Positions 9,301 through 20,378 are shown, counted from the stretch's first letter. The stretch is 64,000 nt of DNA from Brachypodius melanocephalos (GCA_013398615.1 VZSR01002145.1:1730577-1794576), one strand, 5' to 3'. Translations and numbers: made by a program. Notes: generated by a model not told the origin, from the letters alone.

Positions 9301-11929
9301 TGTATGATTTAGGCTTCAATTGCAGCGCTACTCTAAATTAAAACAGAATTTCTTTAAACCCTGCCCAAAGGAAATGTTACAGCGCAGATGACAGGAGATT
9401 AAAATGATGGTTAAAACCCAAATAAAATGGGATCAAATTTACTTTGATAGAGGAATTTTTTAGGAAAAAAAATGAAGGAATATAGAGTCTTGTGAGAGGT
9501 ATAAGAAGCTCTGACTCCAGAGGTCATAGTGGTTATAATTAATCTCAAATTAAACTCAGCTATGGTTTTGTAAGAATTCGGTTTCTGCAGAGCAGAATTT
9601 CTGGAGCACACAATCTGAAAAAGCCAAGTGAGAACTTGAAGATAAATTTGAATCTCAGGAACGTCTCTGCTCTCACATTCTGTTAATGTAGGATCTGCTC
9701 TTCTCCTTTAAAACAATTTCTGCTTTTTGTTTTTTGTTTTTTGTTTTTTTTTTTTTTTTTTTTTTTCCCAGTTAAAGTGGCACTGAGTGCATCCCCCAAG
9801 GTCGGAGGAGGGGGCCTGAAGAGAAAGTACAAGGCAGTGGAATTCCATTTGCACTGGGGAGTCCCAGGTGAGCCCCAAAACAGCCCTGGCTCAGAGCACA
9901 GCATAGATGGAGAGAAATACCCCATGGAGGTAGGTGGGACCCTGTGCACCACGGATTTCACTCCAGAGCTCTGGAATTTGGAGCTCCTGCTCACGAAAGC
10001 TCCTGGCTGCTTCCCCATGGGAGTTCTGAGGGTGGGATTGATGGCCCTTGGCTGTTGTGTTCCAGCTCCACGTGGTCCACATAAGAGAAGATGTTTCGGA
10101 TGTGACGGAAGCCAAGAAAACTCCGGATGGTTTGGCTGTTTTGGCCTTTTTTATCAAGGTAGGCAGCGAAATTCTCAACCGCCCCTCTCCAATCTCAGCC
10201 AGCAGTTCGGCTGAGGGATTGTTTGTGTCAATATTTAATTTTGTGTCAGTGTTACAGTAGCCCAAGACTTTAACCTCCCTATCTTCCGTGGGCATTCTGC
10301 CAGCACTGGTTCCTCTACCCTTTTCTTCATCCTGCTTGTTGTCATTTTTTTCCTCTACCCTTTTCTTCACCCTGCTCGTTGTTATTTTTCTCCTCGTGGC
10401 CCTTTTCTGTTTTCCTCACCACTGATTAAAACCAACCACTCGTAGAGAAATACACGGTGTGGAATGAAAACATTTCCCTTTCCAGGCTGACGAAGAAAAT
10501 AAGAATTACGCGACCCTACTGAGCGAATTAGAGAATGTGAAATACAAAGGTGAGACGCTCCTGCCACGGGCTTCACGAGCCGTGCGGGGTGAGGATAAAT
10601 ACGGGCAAAACCCGCAGCCGCGAGGATTCCAAGGGATTTTTCCCTGCTGTGGTTTTCCCAGGGCAGTCGGCGCAGGTGGATGCTTTGCCCCTGAGCTCTC
10701 TGCTCCCACCTGAGGAGGAGCTGGGCAGGTATTATCGCTACGAGGGGTCCCTCACCACCCCTGACTGCTACGAGGGCGTCACCTGGACAGTATTTGAGAA
10801 GCCAGTGGAGCTCAGCCTGGCCCAGGTGAGTGGCACAGGGACAGCCTGGAGGCTCTGTGTCCCCTCTCAGGGTCACACCTCAGCTGGCCTCGTCCCCCAC
10901 ACACACACCCTCACTTGGCAGCAGCCTGAATGTGCTCGGTGGTGCCAGCTGATTGACCCTGTTAAATCATCCCTTGGAACATGGCAGGAAAGGGGCAGGA
11001 AGGGGAAAAGCCAAGGAACCCCCCCAAGCTCAGCGCTCCACCAGCAGCGCTTCCACTGCTGCCGCCTCCTCACTCCCCAATTCCACGGATCTTCTCCCTT
11101 TGACAGGACAGCAGAACGCAGCAATTCCAAACCCTGGGGGTGTCAGCGTTAAGCAGCTCGTGTTTGACTGCAGGCAGCAAGAGATGGAGGGAGGAGTGTT
11201 GGAAAACACAGATTGTGCAGAGATGGCCCAGGGCCAGCAGCTGCATTTCAGCTGCTCACTCCCAGTGTGCTCCCAGTGCTCCCAGTGTGCTCCCAGTGTG
11301 CTCCCAGTGCTCCCAGAGTGCTCCCAGTGTGCTCCCAGTGCTCCCAGTGTGCTCCCAGTGCGCTCCCAGTGTGCTCCCAGTGCTCCCAGTGCGCTCCCAG
11401 TGTTCTCCCAGTGCTCCCAGCACAGCCCAGGGCCACACAGAGCAGTCAGGGACAGAATTCCTGCTGCTCCTGCCTCGTGTCACCCGGTGCCGCGTGCGTC
11501 AGGAGCTCTGGGGGATCCGGTCCTGGGGCTGCACGGAGCCCTTGGCTCCCACCCAAAGGAAGTGCCCGTGATTTCCAAGGCTGCAGGGAGCCATCCCTTG
11601 GTGACCCATCCTGGGGCCTCTGCCAGGGCGTTTCCTGCCGGGTTTGACCCACCCGTTCACCCGTCAGGTTCCACAGCAGAGCCAGGCTCAGCTCTGCCAC
11701 CCTGGGCCACAAAGATTCACCAGCCTGTCGTGTTTTGCAGCTTTCCCAGTTCGCAGCCCTGCACTTTGGTGTGAAGAACTCGACCCTGATGATGGAGAAT
11801 TTCCGTCCAGCTCAGCCCCTGAACGGGCGCCAGGTGCTCTGGTCGGGCGCTGGCATCGCCCTGCCCACGGCAAAGCTGCTGCTGCTGCCCCTGGCTCTGA
11901 CCTGCACCCTCAGCTCGCTGTCCCACTGA
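6301..11929 (+). CDS. CA4: carbonic anhydrase IV (GPI-anchored), 5' exon missing
   Basis: Reversible hydration of CO2 to bicarbonate at the outer face of the plasma membrane. Coding exons are 6301-6351, 6910-7080, 9772-9929, 10066-10158, 10486-10549, 10662-10825 and 11741-11929. All are bounded by AG/GT and their phases agree, giving 295 complete residues plus stop. Seen in the product: RQSPVNIVT near the start of the alpha-CA fold, NNGHT (His64-type proton shuttle), FHLHWG (two zinc His), GSEHSIDGE, LHVVHIRED (third zinc His), GSLTTPDC (Thr199-type gate and a disulfide Cys), VTWTVF. HWCYRSQKCEQPQC and AACRGSRQSP supply the extra cysteines typical of CA4. One glycosylation sequon, NST, lies in the last exon. 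The C-terminus ends in a Leu-rich hydrophobic tail after WSGAG, as expected for a GPI signal. The exon with the start codon and signal peptide is absent, so the 5' end is partial. The paired cysteines and GPI tail favour CA4 over cytosolic paralogues. Confidence 0.95.
6718..6885. repeat. (AAAC)n-type A-rich tract before CA4 exon 3
   Basis: An AAAC array plus degenerate CAAAAAAAC units, with no G or T for long stretches on the + strand. It ends about 25 bases before the exon 3 acceptor. Confidence 0.95.
6910..7080 (+). CDS. CA4: CA4 exon 3 (CA fold start, proton-shuttle His)
   Basis: It follows CTGGGCAG and ends at GTGAGT. The exon encodes DPPQWHQVSAACRGSRQSP, then NIVTRNVVYDKNL and WTLENNGHT. 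The Cys in AAC corresponds to the family disulfide, and the His in NNGH is the proton shuttle. Its acceptor sits just after about 170 bases of A-rich repeat. Confidence 0.93.
7218..7491. repeat. 7-bp minisatellite (GAATATA/GAATATG)n
   Basis: About 39 head-to-tail copies of a 7-base unit in CA4 intron 2-3. Units differ only at the last base (A or G), and the G units occur in blocks. Confidence 0.98.
8520..8550. repeat. T-rich (GTTT)n microsatellite
   Basis: A T run followed by GTTTGTTTGTTTGTTT and another T run. Confidence 0.9.
9180..9231. repeat. 26-bp tandem duplication
   Basis: GGGGCTGCAATCCAGAATTT plus six bases occurs twice in succession, with three to four differences between copies. 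Confidence 0.9.
9772..9929 (+). CDS. CA4: CA4 exon 4 (two zinc-binding His)
   Basis: The acceptor follows an uninterrupted T run. The exon encodes KVALSASPKVGGGGLKRKY, VEFHLHWGVPGEP and GSEHSIDGEKYPME. The two His of FHLHWG are zinc ligands. A GTGAGC inside the exon at 9868 looks like a donor, but the frame continues through it into the conserved SEH motif, so the donor is GTAGGT at 9930. Confidence 0.93.
10066..10158 (+). CDS. CA4: CA4 exon 5 (third zinc His)
   Basis: 31 codons, phase 0 at both ends, between TTCCAG and GTAGGC. It encodes LHVVHIREDVSDVTEA and DGLAVLAFFIK. The first His is the third zinc ligand by comparison with alpha-carbonic anhydrases. Confidence 0.94.
10311..10390. repeat. 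40-bp tandem duplication in a CA4 intron
   Basis: TCCTCTACCCTTTTCTTCA begins at 10311 and again at 10351. The two pyrimidine-rich 40-base units differ at a few positions, and a third partial copy begins at 10391. Confidence 0.9.
10486..10549 (+). CDS. CA4: CA4 exon 6
   Basis: 64 bases between TTTCCAG and GTGAGA, encoding ADEENKNYATLLSELENVKY. It occupies the surface helix region between the conserved VLAFF strand and the SSLLP motif. Its final G joins the next exon in frame. Confidence 0.9.
10662..10825 (+). CDS. CA4: CA4 exon 7 (SLTTP active-site motif)
   Basis: It encodes DALPLSSLLPPEEELGRYY, then RYEGSLTTPDCYEGVTWTVF. The first Thr of SLTTP is the hydrogen-bonding gate residue of alpha-CAs, and the following Cys should pair with the Cys of exon 3. 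Donor GTGAGT at 10826. Confidence 0.95.
11265..11419. repeat. CCCAGTG-based minisatellite in last CA4 intron
   Basis: Alternating 9- and 12-base units, CTCCCAGTG and CTCCCAGTGTG, repeated about fifteen times. The + strand is strongly depleted in A. Confidence 0.95.
11741..11929 (+). CDS. CA4: CA4 terminal coding exon (GPI signal)
   Basis: After TGTTTTGCAG the exon encodes LSQFAALHFGVKNSTLMMEN and FRPAQPLNGRQVLWSGAG. A hydrophobic tail with LLLLPLAL follows, ending at TGA (11927-11929). The tail lacks any charged cytoplasmic extension, as expected for a cleaved GPI-attachment signal. The cleavage site is probably the Ser of WSGAG. Confidence 0.94.
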   Translation, partial: LSQFAALHFGVKNSTLMMENFRPAQPLNGRQVLWSGAGIALPTAKLLLLPLALTCTLSSLSH

Positions 11930-12272
11930 GCCTTCCCCACCTCAGCCAGCACCCTGGGCCTTTATTTGGTGTTATTTTTGCTGTTCTTTGTCTCAGCCTC
12001 TCCGTGAACGGTGTCCCGATAGAGAAGAGCCTTGTCCTCCTCCAGACATTGACCAAGGGCTTGTGCTGCTCTGGTGAAACCCAAAGCACCAGAACTGGAA
12101 GGAACTGGGGGATAAAGCAGTGAAAATTCCATTGGAAAAGCCAATACACTTAGAGAAAGCGTTAGTCTGGATTGTCCTGCAGTTTGAACCTTGGAGAGGA
12201 ATCCGTCCCTAAGTGCCTGTGGAGGGGTCGCTTTGGAGCACGTTTCCATCAACACTGCCAATGTGGCAGGGA

Positions 12273-12641
12273 AATGGGGAGCAATTCCTACAGTCCCACC
12301 CTGTCCTACCTGAAATGTGGAGTGATTCCTACAATCCCACCCTGTCCTACCTGAAATGTGGGACAATTCCTACAATCCCACCCTGTCCTGCCTGAAATGT
12401 GGGACAATTCCTACAATCCCACCCTGTCCTACCTGAAATGTGGGACAATTCCTACAGTCCCACCCTGTCCTACCTGAAATGTGGGACAATTCCTGCAGTC
12501 CCACCCTGTCCTACCTGAAATGGGGAGTGATTCCTACAATCCCACCCTGTCCTACCTGAAATGTGGGACAATTCCTGCAGTCCCACACTGTCCTGCCTGA
12601 AATGTGGGACAATTCCTACAATCCCACCCTGTCCTACCTGA
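12273..12641. repeat. 41-bp minisatellite, nine copies
   Basis: The unit contains ATTCCTACAATCCCACCCTG followed by TCCTACCTGAAATGTGGGAC. Nine copies occur from 344 bases after the CA4 stop, with variants at a few fixed positions (GTGATTCCT, CTGCAGTCC, GTCCTGCC). The period is not a multiple of three. Confidence 0.97.
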
Positions 12642-13005
12642 AGGTACAACACAGGGCAGGGATAAAACGCTCCCACACCACCGAGCAGCATCTGGCTCAT
12701 CCCCTCTAGGGAAGGGCACTCACCCACCACATAAATCCCCCTCCTTCCTTCAGAAAAAGTTAGTTTCAGATAAAACCACTGGATTCCTGCCCTGCTGGGG
12801 GCTGCCAGGTTCCTCTGTTATTTATTCATCCTTCTCAGGGATGCCATGGCCAGTGTGATGTGCTGGGGAGCAGCAGGGAGGCTCATCCCTGGAAATTCCC
12901 TCCCTTTGGAGGGCTCCTTTGGAAGCAGGAGACTCTGATGATCCTTTGTAGCTGATATTTGCCTGCTAAAATAGGACAGCTCAAAAAAAAAAAGGCTCTT
13001 TCTTA

Positions 13006-13036
13006 TATATAAATAAATATATATATATATATATAA
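13006..13036. repeat. (TA)n microsatellite
   Basis: TATATATAAATAAA followed by about ten TA units, downstream of CA4. Confidence 0.9.
13012..13017 (+). terminator. candidate poly(A) signal of CA4
   Basis: First canonical AATAAA after the CA4 stop, at the edge of a TA microsatellite. It could be a chance match from the AT-rich repeat. Confidence 0.25.
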
Positions 13037-14495
13037 TTCTTTTATACATATAATTTTTCTATAGTAGCATAACTGCAATATTCAAGGTTTGATTCAAGAT
13101 TCATAGGTTTGGTTTTTTTTTTCAAGAAGATTGTGGTTTGAACCAATTCCTCTAGATCTTACCCAATAACTTACAGAAAATATGTTGGGAATTGGGCTTT
13201 CCTTTTATTATTTCAGTTCTCTCTCTGAAGAGGGACACAACATTTCTCCTTGGTTCCTGCCACATAACATGTTACAGCTTCTTTTAGGATTTTAGATTTT
13301 GGCCACACCAAAATAGGATTTCATTTAGCAGATTTGTATTATTTTTTTTTTCCTTTAAGGGCAATGTTTGCAGAGATGACTTTATATATTTTCGGGAAAA
13401 TCCTGGCAGTGAGAGCAACCACAGCTCACCAAAAGGGGGAGAAATTATTTTCATATTAATCAGTAAAGCTTTAAAAAAAAAAATAACACCAAAACCCAGA
13501 TGGGAATGTAAATGAACCTATTTAAATGAAAGATTAATACTTTAACTGTATTTTTATGTGACTGAAAATCTTTGGAAGAACAAACAGAAGTGAAATATTA
13601 AAGGTGAACAACAGATCTATATTTGAATTGTTTTGAGTTTTTGTTTCTTTCGTCCTTGCTGGAGGGGAATCCACAAACTCAGAAGAGGAATGTGACTTTT
13701 CCCCCCCTCTCTTGTTTTGTTCACAGTGTTTAGGGTTGGGTTTAGGGCTGGGTTTGCGTTTTCGGGGCAGGGATTCGCAGCCCCTTGGGATGTTTCTGGT
13801 GTCAGCAGAGTTCTGGGGCTGTGTTTGACACCCTCGGGGTGTTCTGTGCCCTCAGCAGGTTCCTGGAGCCTGGCACCTTGCCCAGGTGTGCAGAGCTGGT
13901 GCCCAACCCCGGCCAGCTCCCAGGACAGGGAACTCCTGCTTTAAAAAGCAGTGATGGAACATCCCTTGGGACACCTGAGAAACGGTGAGGAATCCCACCC
14001 CTTGGGATACTGAGCAAACAGCCACCACCCCTCTCCTTCAGATTATTTCCTCAATTCCCATTTTGCAGGCAGCTCTCTAAGGGATAACTGGAATAAACCC
14101 TGCAGGATCTGGCTCAGCTGTGGTTTATTGCCAATAATAAATGATAAATCACGGGGCACAGCCACTAATTACAACGTGGGAGCATCTTATTTACTACGAA
14201 ACGGATTCAAACAGAACTAGAAGGAAGAAAAAAAACCCAAACCTGCTGGAAATAGGGTGAGTCTTCTCTAAGAGCTCTTCAGCACCCAGCCCAGTGTGAA
14301 TAAAATCTCCCTGGACAGGGATCAGTGTTTTTACTGAGTGGCTCAGTGCTGGGGCAATAAAGGAAAAGGGAAATGCTGCATCTGCTCCTGTCACAGGGGT
14401 TCAGAGCAGTCTGTCCTCTGCCCTCTTTGCACCCAGGTTCTGCTCTGGGGCAGGAGGTGACGAGGACAGGACCAGCATTAATGCAGGGAATAAAC

Positions 14496-14557
14496 AAAAA
14501 AAAAAAACAAAAAAAACCCCCAAAAAACAAACAAAAAAAAACCAAAAAAACCAAACC
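14496..14557. repeat. A-rich (CAAA)n tract
   Basis: AAACAAAAAAAACCCC-type units without T over about 60 bases. Confidence 0.9.
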
Positions 14558-17500
14558 AGCAAAAGTTATTCACCAGGAAAAAGTCAAGAAGGCTTCGAGT
14601 GGGACGTCTCATTTGCGTTGTGAGGATGGTTATGGAAAAGCAATTTGCTGTTCCACAGGTAACTGGAGGTGCTGGTTTTCAGGGATTTTGTCTCGGCGAC
14701 GTTTGGCATGGAATTCTTTTATTGTGAAGACACCAGGAAATGACAGTCACTCCTGAAGGACAAATGGCCAAGGCATGGTACAGGAAAGGGTGGGGGGAGG
14801 AACAGAAGCATTTGTGAGGATCCAGCAAAGAACATTCTTTTCCCATGTCCAGAAGGGTTAGCACAGGACTGCACTGATACTTTTCACATGTGTTGGAGCC
14901 AGAGCTGATGGCTGTGGGGCTGAAAGCTGCACTCCCAGGGAAAATGAAACAACACTGGCAATTAAAATTGGGGTTAAAAACAAACCAAACAAACAGGGGG
15001 TTGGTGCAACCCATCCAAAAGCGATCCTTCCCCAGCTTTGGGCTGCGCCTTGGTTTGAGAGCAGCCTCGTGTGAGAGGGGAAGGCACTGCTCCTTCCCAG
15101 GCATCAGGGGGTGACAGCAGGGACAGGCACAAAAAAGTTCCTAATACAATGTATTTGCAGCAAAACATTTCTCTCAGGAAGCACGAAGAGACAAGGAAAC
15201 CAAACCATTACTCACAAGAAACGTATTTACATTACCCACAAAGAATTCTGAGGAATTTGGCAACTCCACTTACAGTCAGCTCCTCCTGTGACAAAACACC
15301 AGCTCAAAAAGCACTTGTCTGGACAAAATTAGTTTTCTGTGACTGCTGAGAGAGATGGATAAGGGTTTTTCCTTTGTCCTTTCCTTCCTCACCCATCCAG
15401 ATATGGATTCCACAAGGAAAATAGCACTTGCCAGCACCCTCCCCATTGAGAATATGTCACAGAGCAAATCCATGTACAAAAATCCATTCATCCACCTCTA
15501 GATGAAAAAAAAAATACCAAACCCATGAAAAAGATACAGAAAAGCTTATCAAACTTCCCAGGCTAGTTTTAGAGTTTAATAAATAGCAGGTGTAATTATC
15601 AACCCCCTCTGCTCCAGGGATCCCATTGCCCAGGAGCAACACCCCAAAAATCACAGCTGGACTCGATGCTCCTAAAGAACCTAAATGGTTCTATCAGTCC
15701 ATAAATGATTCCATGAAAAGTTATTACTCTTGGAGAGGGGAGGCTCTTTTTGATGGAGTCAAAAGTGGACTTGGTGATTTTCTTCCATGAAGGACTAAAA
15801 TGAGATGGGATTTAAAAACTCTGCAATGACAGAAAGACAAATGACCTGGGAACTGAAATGGCTGAGGAAAACGCTTTGTGTGGGAGAAAATCGTATGTAA
15901 ATTGGATTTTTAAAGAAAGGAAATGTAGGATTTAGTGGTAAATGATGTGTACCTGTGGAAAAGGCAATGAAACCCCAGCTGGAGGCAGGGCAGGGCCACA
16001 GTGACCTCAGCCAGGACACTTTTCCTTCCTGATCTCCTCCAAACTCCTCCTGAACAGACACAGCTCCATCGAGACAACTGCTGAGGATGGGAACATGCAG
16101 CTTTCATTACGAGCTTTAAATGCATTTCCTAAAAATAACCTGCTGTTTGGGGCTTTTAGTATCAGAAATAAATCCATATACACCACTAAAACCTGATTAT
16201 AATTCGTCACACAAGCAAAATTATGAGTGTAATTAACTACAGCAATTAATTAAAATGCCTTTGGCACATTATTTCCCTTCTCGCAGTTGAATGCAATTTG
16301 CATTTAAAGTTCCATCATAAAGGCTATAAGATGGTAATCAGTTTGGGTTATTTTATTACCTTTTACCTATTAGGATCTTCTGAAGTGATTTAGACATCCA
16401 GCACTCAAACACAGTTTGATGTACAAGAAACCCAAGCAGCTGACCCTGTTTTAACGGGGTTTGCTCCCCCATAAATCCACTCCAAACCATCTAAACTTTC
16501 CCTTGCCCTCCCATTTTATGGCCTCACATGAACATGTTGGTTTTCATGGAGTGGAATCACCTTTAGAGTGGCACCACCCTTCCCCTCCCCACCTCACCTG
16601 GGCTGCTCCTCGTTCCCAGCACGCAGAGATCTTGATGGGTGAGCTTCCACATTGGGGAGGTTACAGAGAATTTACGAGAGAGGAAAGAAAGGCAGAGAAG
16701 TTTTTCCATCCTGCTGATTGTGCTGATGTGGAGATTAAACCCTAAATAAACCACAGACAATCCCTACCGGGAGGGCAGTGTCTCTGTGAGCCTGCAATCA
16801 TCGGAGTTTGTGGCGCACGAAGCTCTCAGCTTCGCACAAAATGCTTTTCTTGGAGGCAGTAAAACATCATGGTTCGTGTCCTGGAGCCCAGCAGCCACTG
16901 GGAAACATAAGGATAATGCTGGTAGAGCAGCAGTGACCTCCCTGAGGAAAACAGAAGGAGTTTAAACCTTAAAAGATTTTTAAAAAATCAACTGTGGAGG
17001 TGCTGCAGCTCCTCCAGCCCCACCAGCTGAGACCCTCTGTGACTGAGGATGCTCCATGTCCTGTGCAGCCCTTCCTGCCAAAAAACATCTGAGAAAAGGA
17101 GGATTCACCACTCCTTTCCATCTCCTCAGGGAATTGCAGGGCTCCAAACCATCGGCAGAGCTCAAACACGTTAAACATTTTGGGGACTGGGAGCTGGGAC
17201 AGCCGCAGGAATGTGGGGAGAGCTCAATCCAGAGCAGGCTGTGAGCAGAAAAATCGCCAAGGCTTCGTTTTCCCAAGGGTTTTAGAACACCTTGGGGTTT
17301 TTTTGGGGTTGGCAGGACCACGGTGTCTTATGAAGCACTGCAAAAAGGGCTCTGGTGTCACCCCTGGAATGAGCTCCTGTGTCAAAAAAAATTGATATTG
17401 AGGTGGTGTGATTTACAAATTAAATAAAAGGTAAAGGTAATTAAAACCCAAAATCCTGCCTGGCTGCTCCTTAAGGAGCACAAAATGACCTCAGGGAGGG

Positions 17501-20190
17501 TTCACCCTCAGGAAAGAGGCATGGGTTTGGTGAAACCACATGAAGGGCTGTGGGACACGGGGGTCACAGCAGCACCTCACACAGAATTAAACTCATTTAC
17601 AGAAGAGAACCAGCCAGATGAATAAGATGGAATTAATTTCCTCTCCTCCCATCCTTTGCTCTTTTTCCTCTCCTTTTGTTTAAAAAAGAATCCCCAGCAA
17701 TGACAGCAAAATTCAGCTTATGCTGCTCGTAGGAGAAAAACCAAATTCCACCCCAGGCTGGGAATGCACAGCCAGGGAAAAACCAGGAGGAAACTGCAAA
17801 GATTAGATGGAAACAGCAATATTCTGAAATAAAAAAATCAATTAGGGCCCTACCAAAAGAAATAAAATCCCAAATAGGGCACGGCACAACTGCAGAAGTT
17901 AAAGCTAATAGAAGAGACCTGCCCACAACACACTCAGCTTTTGGGGTTTCAGATATTTGGGGAATCCCAAGCAGTAAAACTGCTGGAAAGTTTTTGGTAC
18001 AGCTCGCAAGGGATTGCCAGCATCAGTCAGCTGAGCTTCAGGAGGGATTCTGCAGGGAAATTATTGTGGCAAAGAGACAAAAAAAAAAAAAAAGTCTGAG
18101 AGGGGTTGAATGGGAATGGTGCAGGGTGTTGTCCAGCTGACAGGACAGCACAGGCAGCCAAAATAAATCTGGCCCCTCTCTGCAAGCAGTCTTCCTCAAA
18201 TGCCTTCCTTTGGAGTAATCTTTTATTTTAAGCAGAATACACAAACAAAAGAAAATAGTGTCAGTTTTACTATTGTACGCATGAATCAAAAAATATCCAC
18301 TATAATCATCAGCAAAATAAATTATCGTCCCGGTCTGAAATGGTGGGAAACTGCAGTTTTCCTTTCATTCAAGTGGAGGACGTTTTATGGAAAGATATTC
18401 CTCAGGGATAACATACATTTTCATGGATTTAAGCAAGAGTTAGCAGACATTTATTTATATTATGCCTGTGCATATTAAATTTAGTACTGTGGGAAACAGA
18501 ACGAGAGCCTGATGAGGATCTTAAAGGGTCATTTTTATGCAAGGGAAATTAGGGATAACGCTTCCAAAGGGGCAAAACCCCCTTAAAATAGCAGCTGCCC
18601 ATGAAAATGAAACAGCAGATAGAATGTATTTTGATATTTGAGTGACTTCACCCTGGTTCTTTAGGCAGGTAACTCCATGCAGCATTGCCACAGTAAAGCT
18701 GCATTTTAAGACAGAGAACTCAGCTAAGAAAACCTTTCCCTGTCCCCCTTTTCCCTTTTTTTTTTTTTTTTTCTTTTAAGCACAAAGCAAAAGAAGTTTT
18801 GTTTAACGGGCTGGAGCAATCAGAGGGATCAGAGCTCAGGTTGCGGACGTGTCAGCTTTTCCACCACCGATCCTGTTCCCCTCGGCCATCCCGCATTTAT
18901 TTTTAAAAGGTCATTAAGCAAGACACAAAAGGTGGAGTGCAAGGTTACAGATTTATAACCTGGCTGGAACACAGAGCTCAGGTACAGGAGGAGTCTCTGT
19001 GCTCTGCCACATCAAAGCCCAGCAGGCAAAGATATTCTGAAGGGAAATTCAAATCTGTGTTCCATCCCTCACCTCTCCCTTTAGTCATCCCTTCGTGTAT
19101 TTTGTTTATTTGGACTCTACCCTTCCTCACACTCGACTTGGCTTTTGCTGTGTTGCAGCACCTGCCAGTCTCATGGAGTTTTTAAATTATAGCCAGAGGT
19201 TTGGGCTCAGTTAAATCAGTGAAACAAGAGATTTCGTGCTAAAAGTTGATGATTCTTCAAGTCACTCTTCATTCTTACTACTTAAACTGCAGTCAGTTAG
19301 AGCAGCCAGATCTCTGCATCATGTTAAAATCCAAATTTAATGTCTTTTTATAACTGAGCCACTATTTGAGCACATACACACTGAAAACAATCACCTTCCC
19401 TCTCATAATTCATTCATAATCATTTAAAGGGAAAAAAAATAAAAAAGAATTGGAAGGAAAGGTAAGAAGTTTAAACAGCCAGTGTGACATCCTTGCTCAC
19501 ATCTCATGGCCAAGCTGCTCCTCTGATATGCTGCCAACTCTTTATCAAAAAGCTTCCATTCCAACCCTCTTTGTTACCACTTAAACGCTGGGGCTGCCTG
19601 TGCTCTGAGAGTCTGTGGGCCCAGAGATTTATTCCCTGGCGTGTGTCTTTTAAACAGGAACATTTATATAATCAAACCTGCAGATAAAAAGGCACGGCCA
19701 CATGGCAGGCAAACATTTCCAGCGTGTTAGCTCCTGAGCAAGGCCACAAAGAGCAGAGTGTGCTCATGGCCAGGGTGCAGCTCCTTTCCTGCCCCTTCAA
19801 GGGGTGTTTGGGTACAACAGGAACATCTTTGATTTAAAGGGGTTTTATTCCATATCAAATAGAATTCATGCACCTTTCTGTCCTGCTTGCTGCAGGCTCT
19901 CAACACAAACCTCCAGCAGTGAGGTGTGGTTGAAATCATCCCTGCATGAACTGCTGAGCCCCAGAGTTCCAACTTCAGCCAGTTCACCCCTGATCTCCAG
20001 TTGCCCTGGGCTGGTTTGAACTGGGAGGACTGGGGTTGTGTCCCAGCTGTGTCCTGACAGCGCTGAGCTGAGCAGGATCATCACAGCCCAGATTAAGTCT
20101 CTGCTTCTGCCAAGTATTCCTGAATATCTGAGTCTGCATCACACTGGGGTGTGTTCATCCTGCCCCACTGCTGAGCTCTTCCTCCCTCTC

Positions 20191-20378
20191 TTGGAATCCC
20201 AGGTTTGGGCTGGAAGGGACATTAAACATCCTCATCCCACCTCTGCCATGGTCAGGGACACCTTCCACCATCCCAGGCTGCTCCAGCCCCATCCAGCCTG
20301 GCCTTGGACACCTCCAGGGATCCAGGGGCAGCCACAGCTGCTCTGGACAAGCCCCTCACATCCTCTGTCCTCCCCAGG
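20191..20378 (-). mobile_element. CR1 retrotransposon 3'-end fragment
   Basis: It reads as the complement of the CR1 3' end: GGGCTGGAAGGGACATTAAA, CTGCCATGGTCAGGGACACC, TCCAGCCTGGCCTTGGACA and CCAGGGATCCAGGGGCAGC. Severely 5'-truncated and degenerate. CR1 is the dominant LINE of birds. Confidence 0.9.

Larger units (their letters stand above)
7081..9771. other. CA4 intron between exons 3 and 4
   Basis: 2.7 kb with the 7-bp array, a GTTT microsatellite near 8530, a 26-bp tandem duplication at 9180-9231, and an AT-rich unique stretch at 8800-9130 with two AP-1-like TGACTCA sites. No further exon is supported. Confidence 0.7.
11930..13036 (+). other. CA4 3' UTR and flank; poly(A) site unresolved
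   Basis: No coding signal. The first candidate poly(A) hexamer is a weak AATACA at 12143. The first canonical AATAAA is at 13012-13017, but it lies inside a TA microsatellite. If the latter is used, the transcript includes the 41-bp minisatellite. The choice cannot be made from sequence alone. Confidence 0.4.

Noticed and set aside
9862..9873. GTGAGC as a donor inside CA4 exon 4
   Set aside because: Splicing there would remove the conserved GSEHSIDGE segment. The open frame and the homology run through to GTAGGT at 9930.
10550..11152. 200-codon + strand frame containing real CA4 sequence
   Set aside because: This is CA4 exon 7 read through into both flanking introns. Splice sites and homology define the exon as 10662-10825.
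12273..12641. CRISPR-like array of direct repeats
   Set aside because: The units are contiguous without unique spacers, and the genome is vertebrate. It is a minisatellite.
14679..15104. 141-codon - strand frame as an intergenic gene
   Set aside because: No start context, motif, repeat of codon bias or splice partner. Composition is like the surrounding noncoding DNA.
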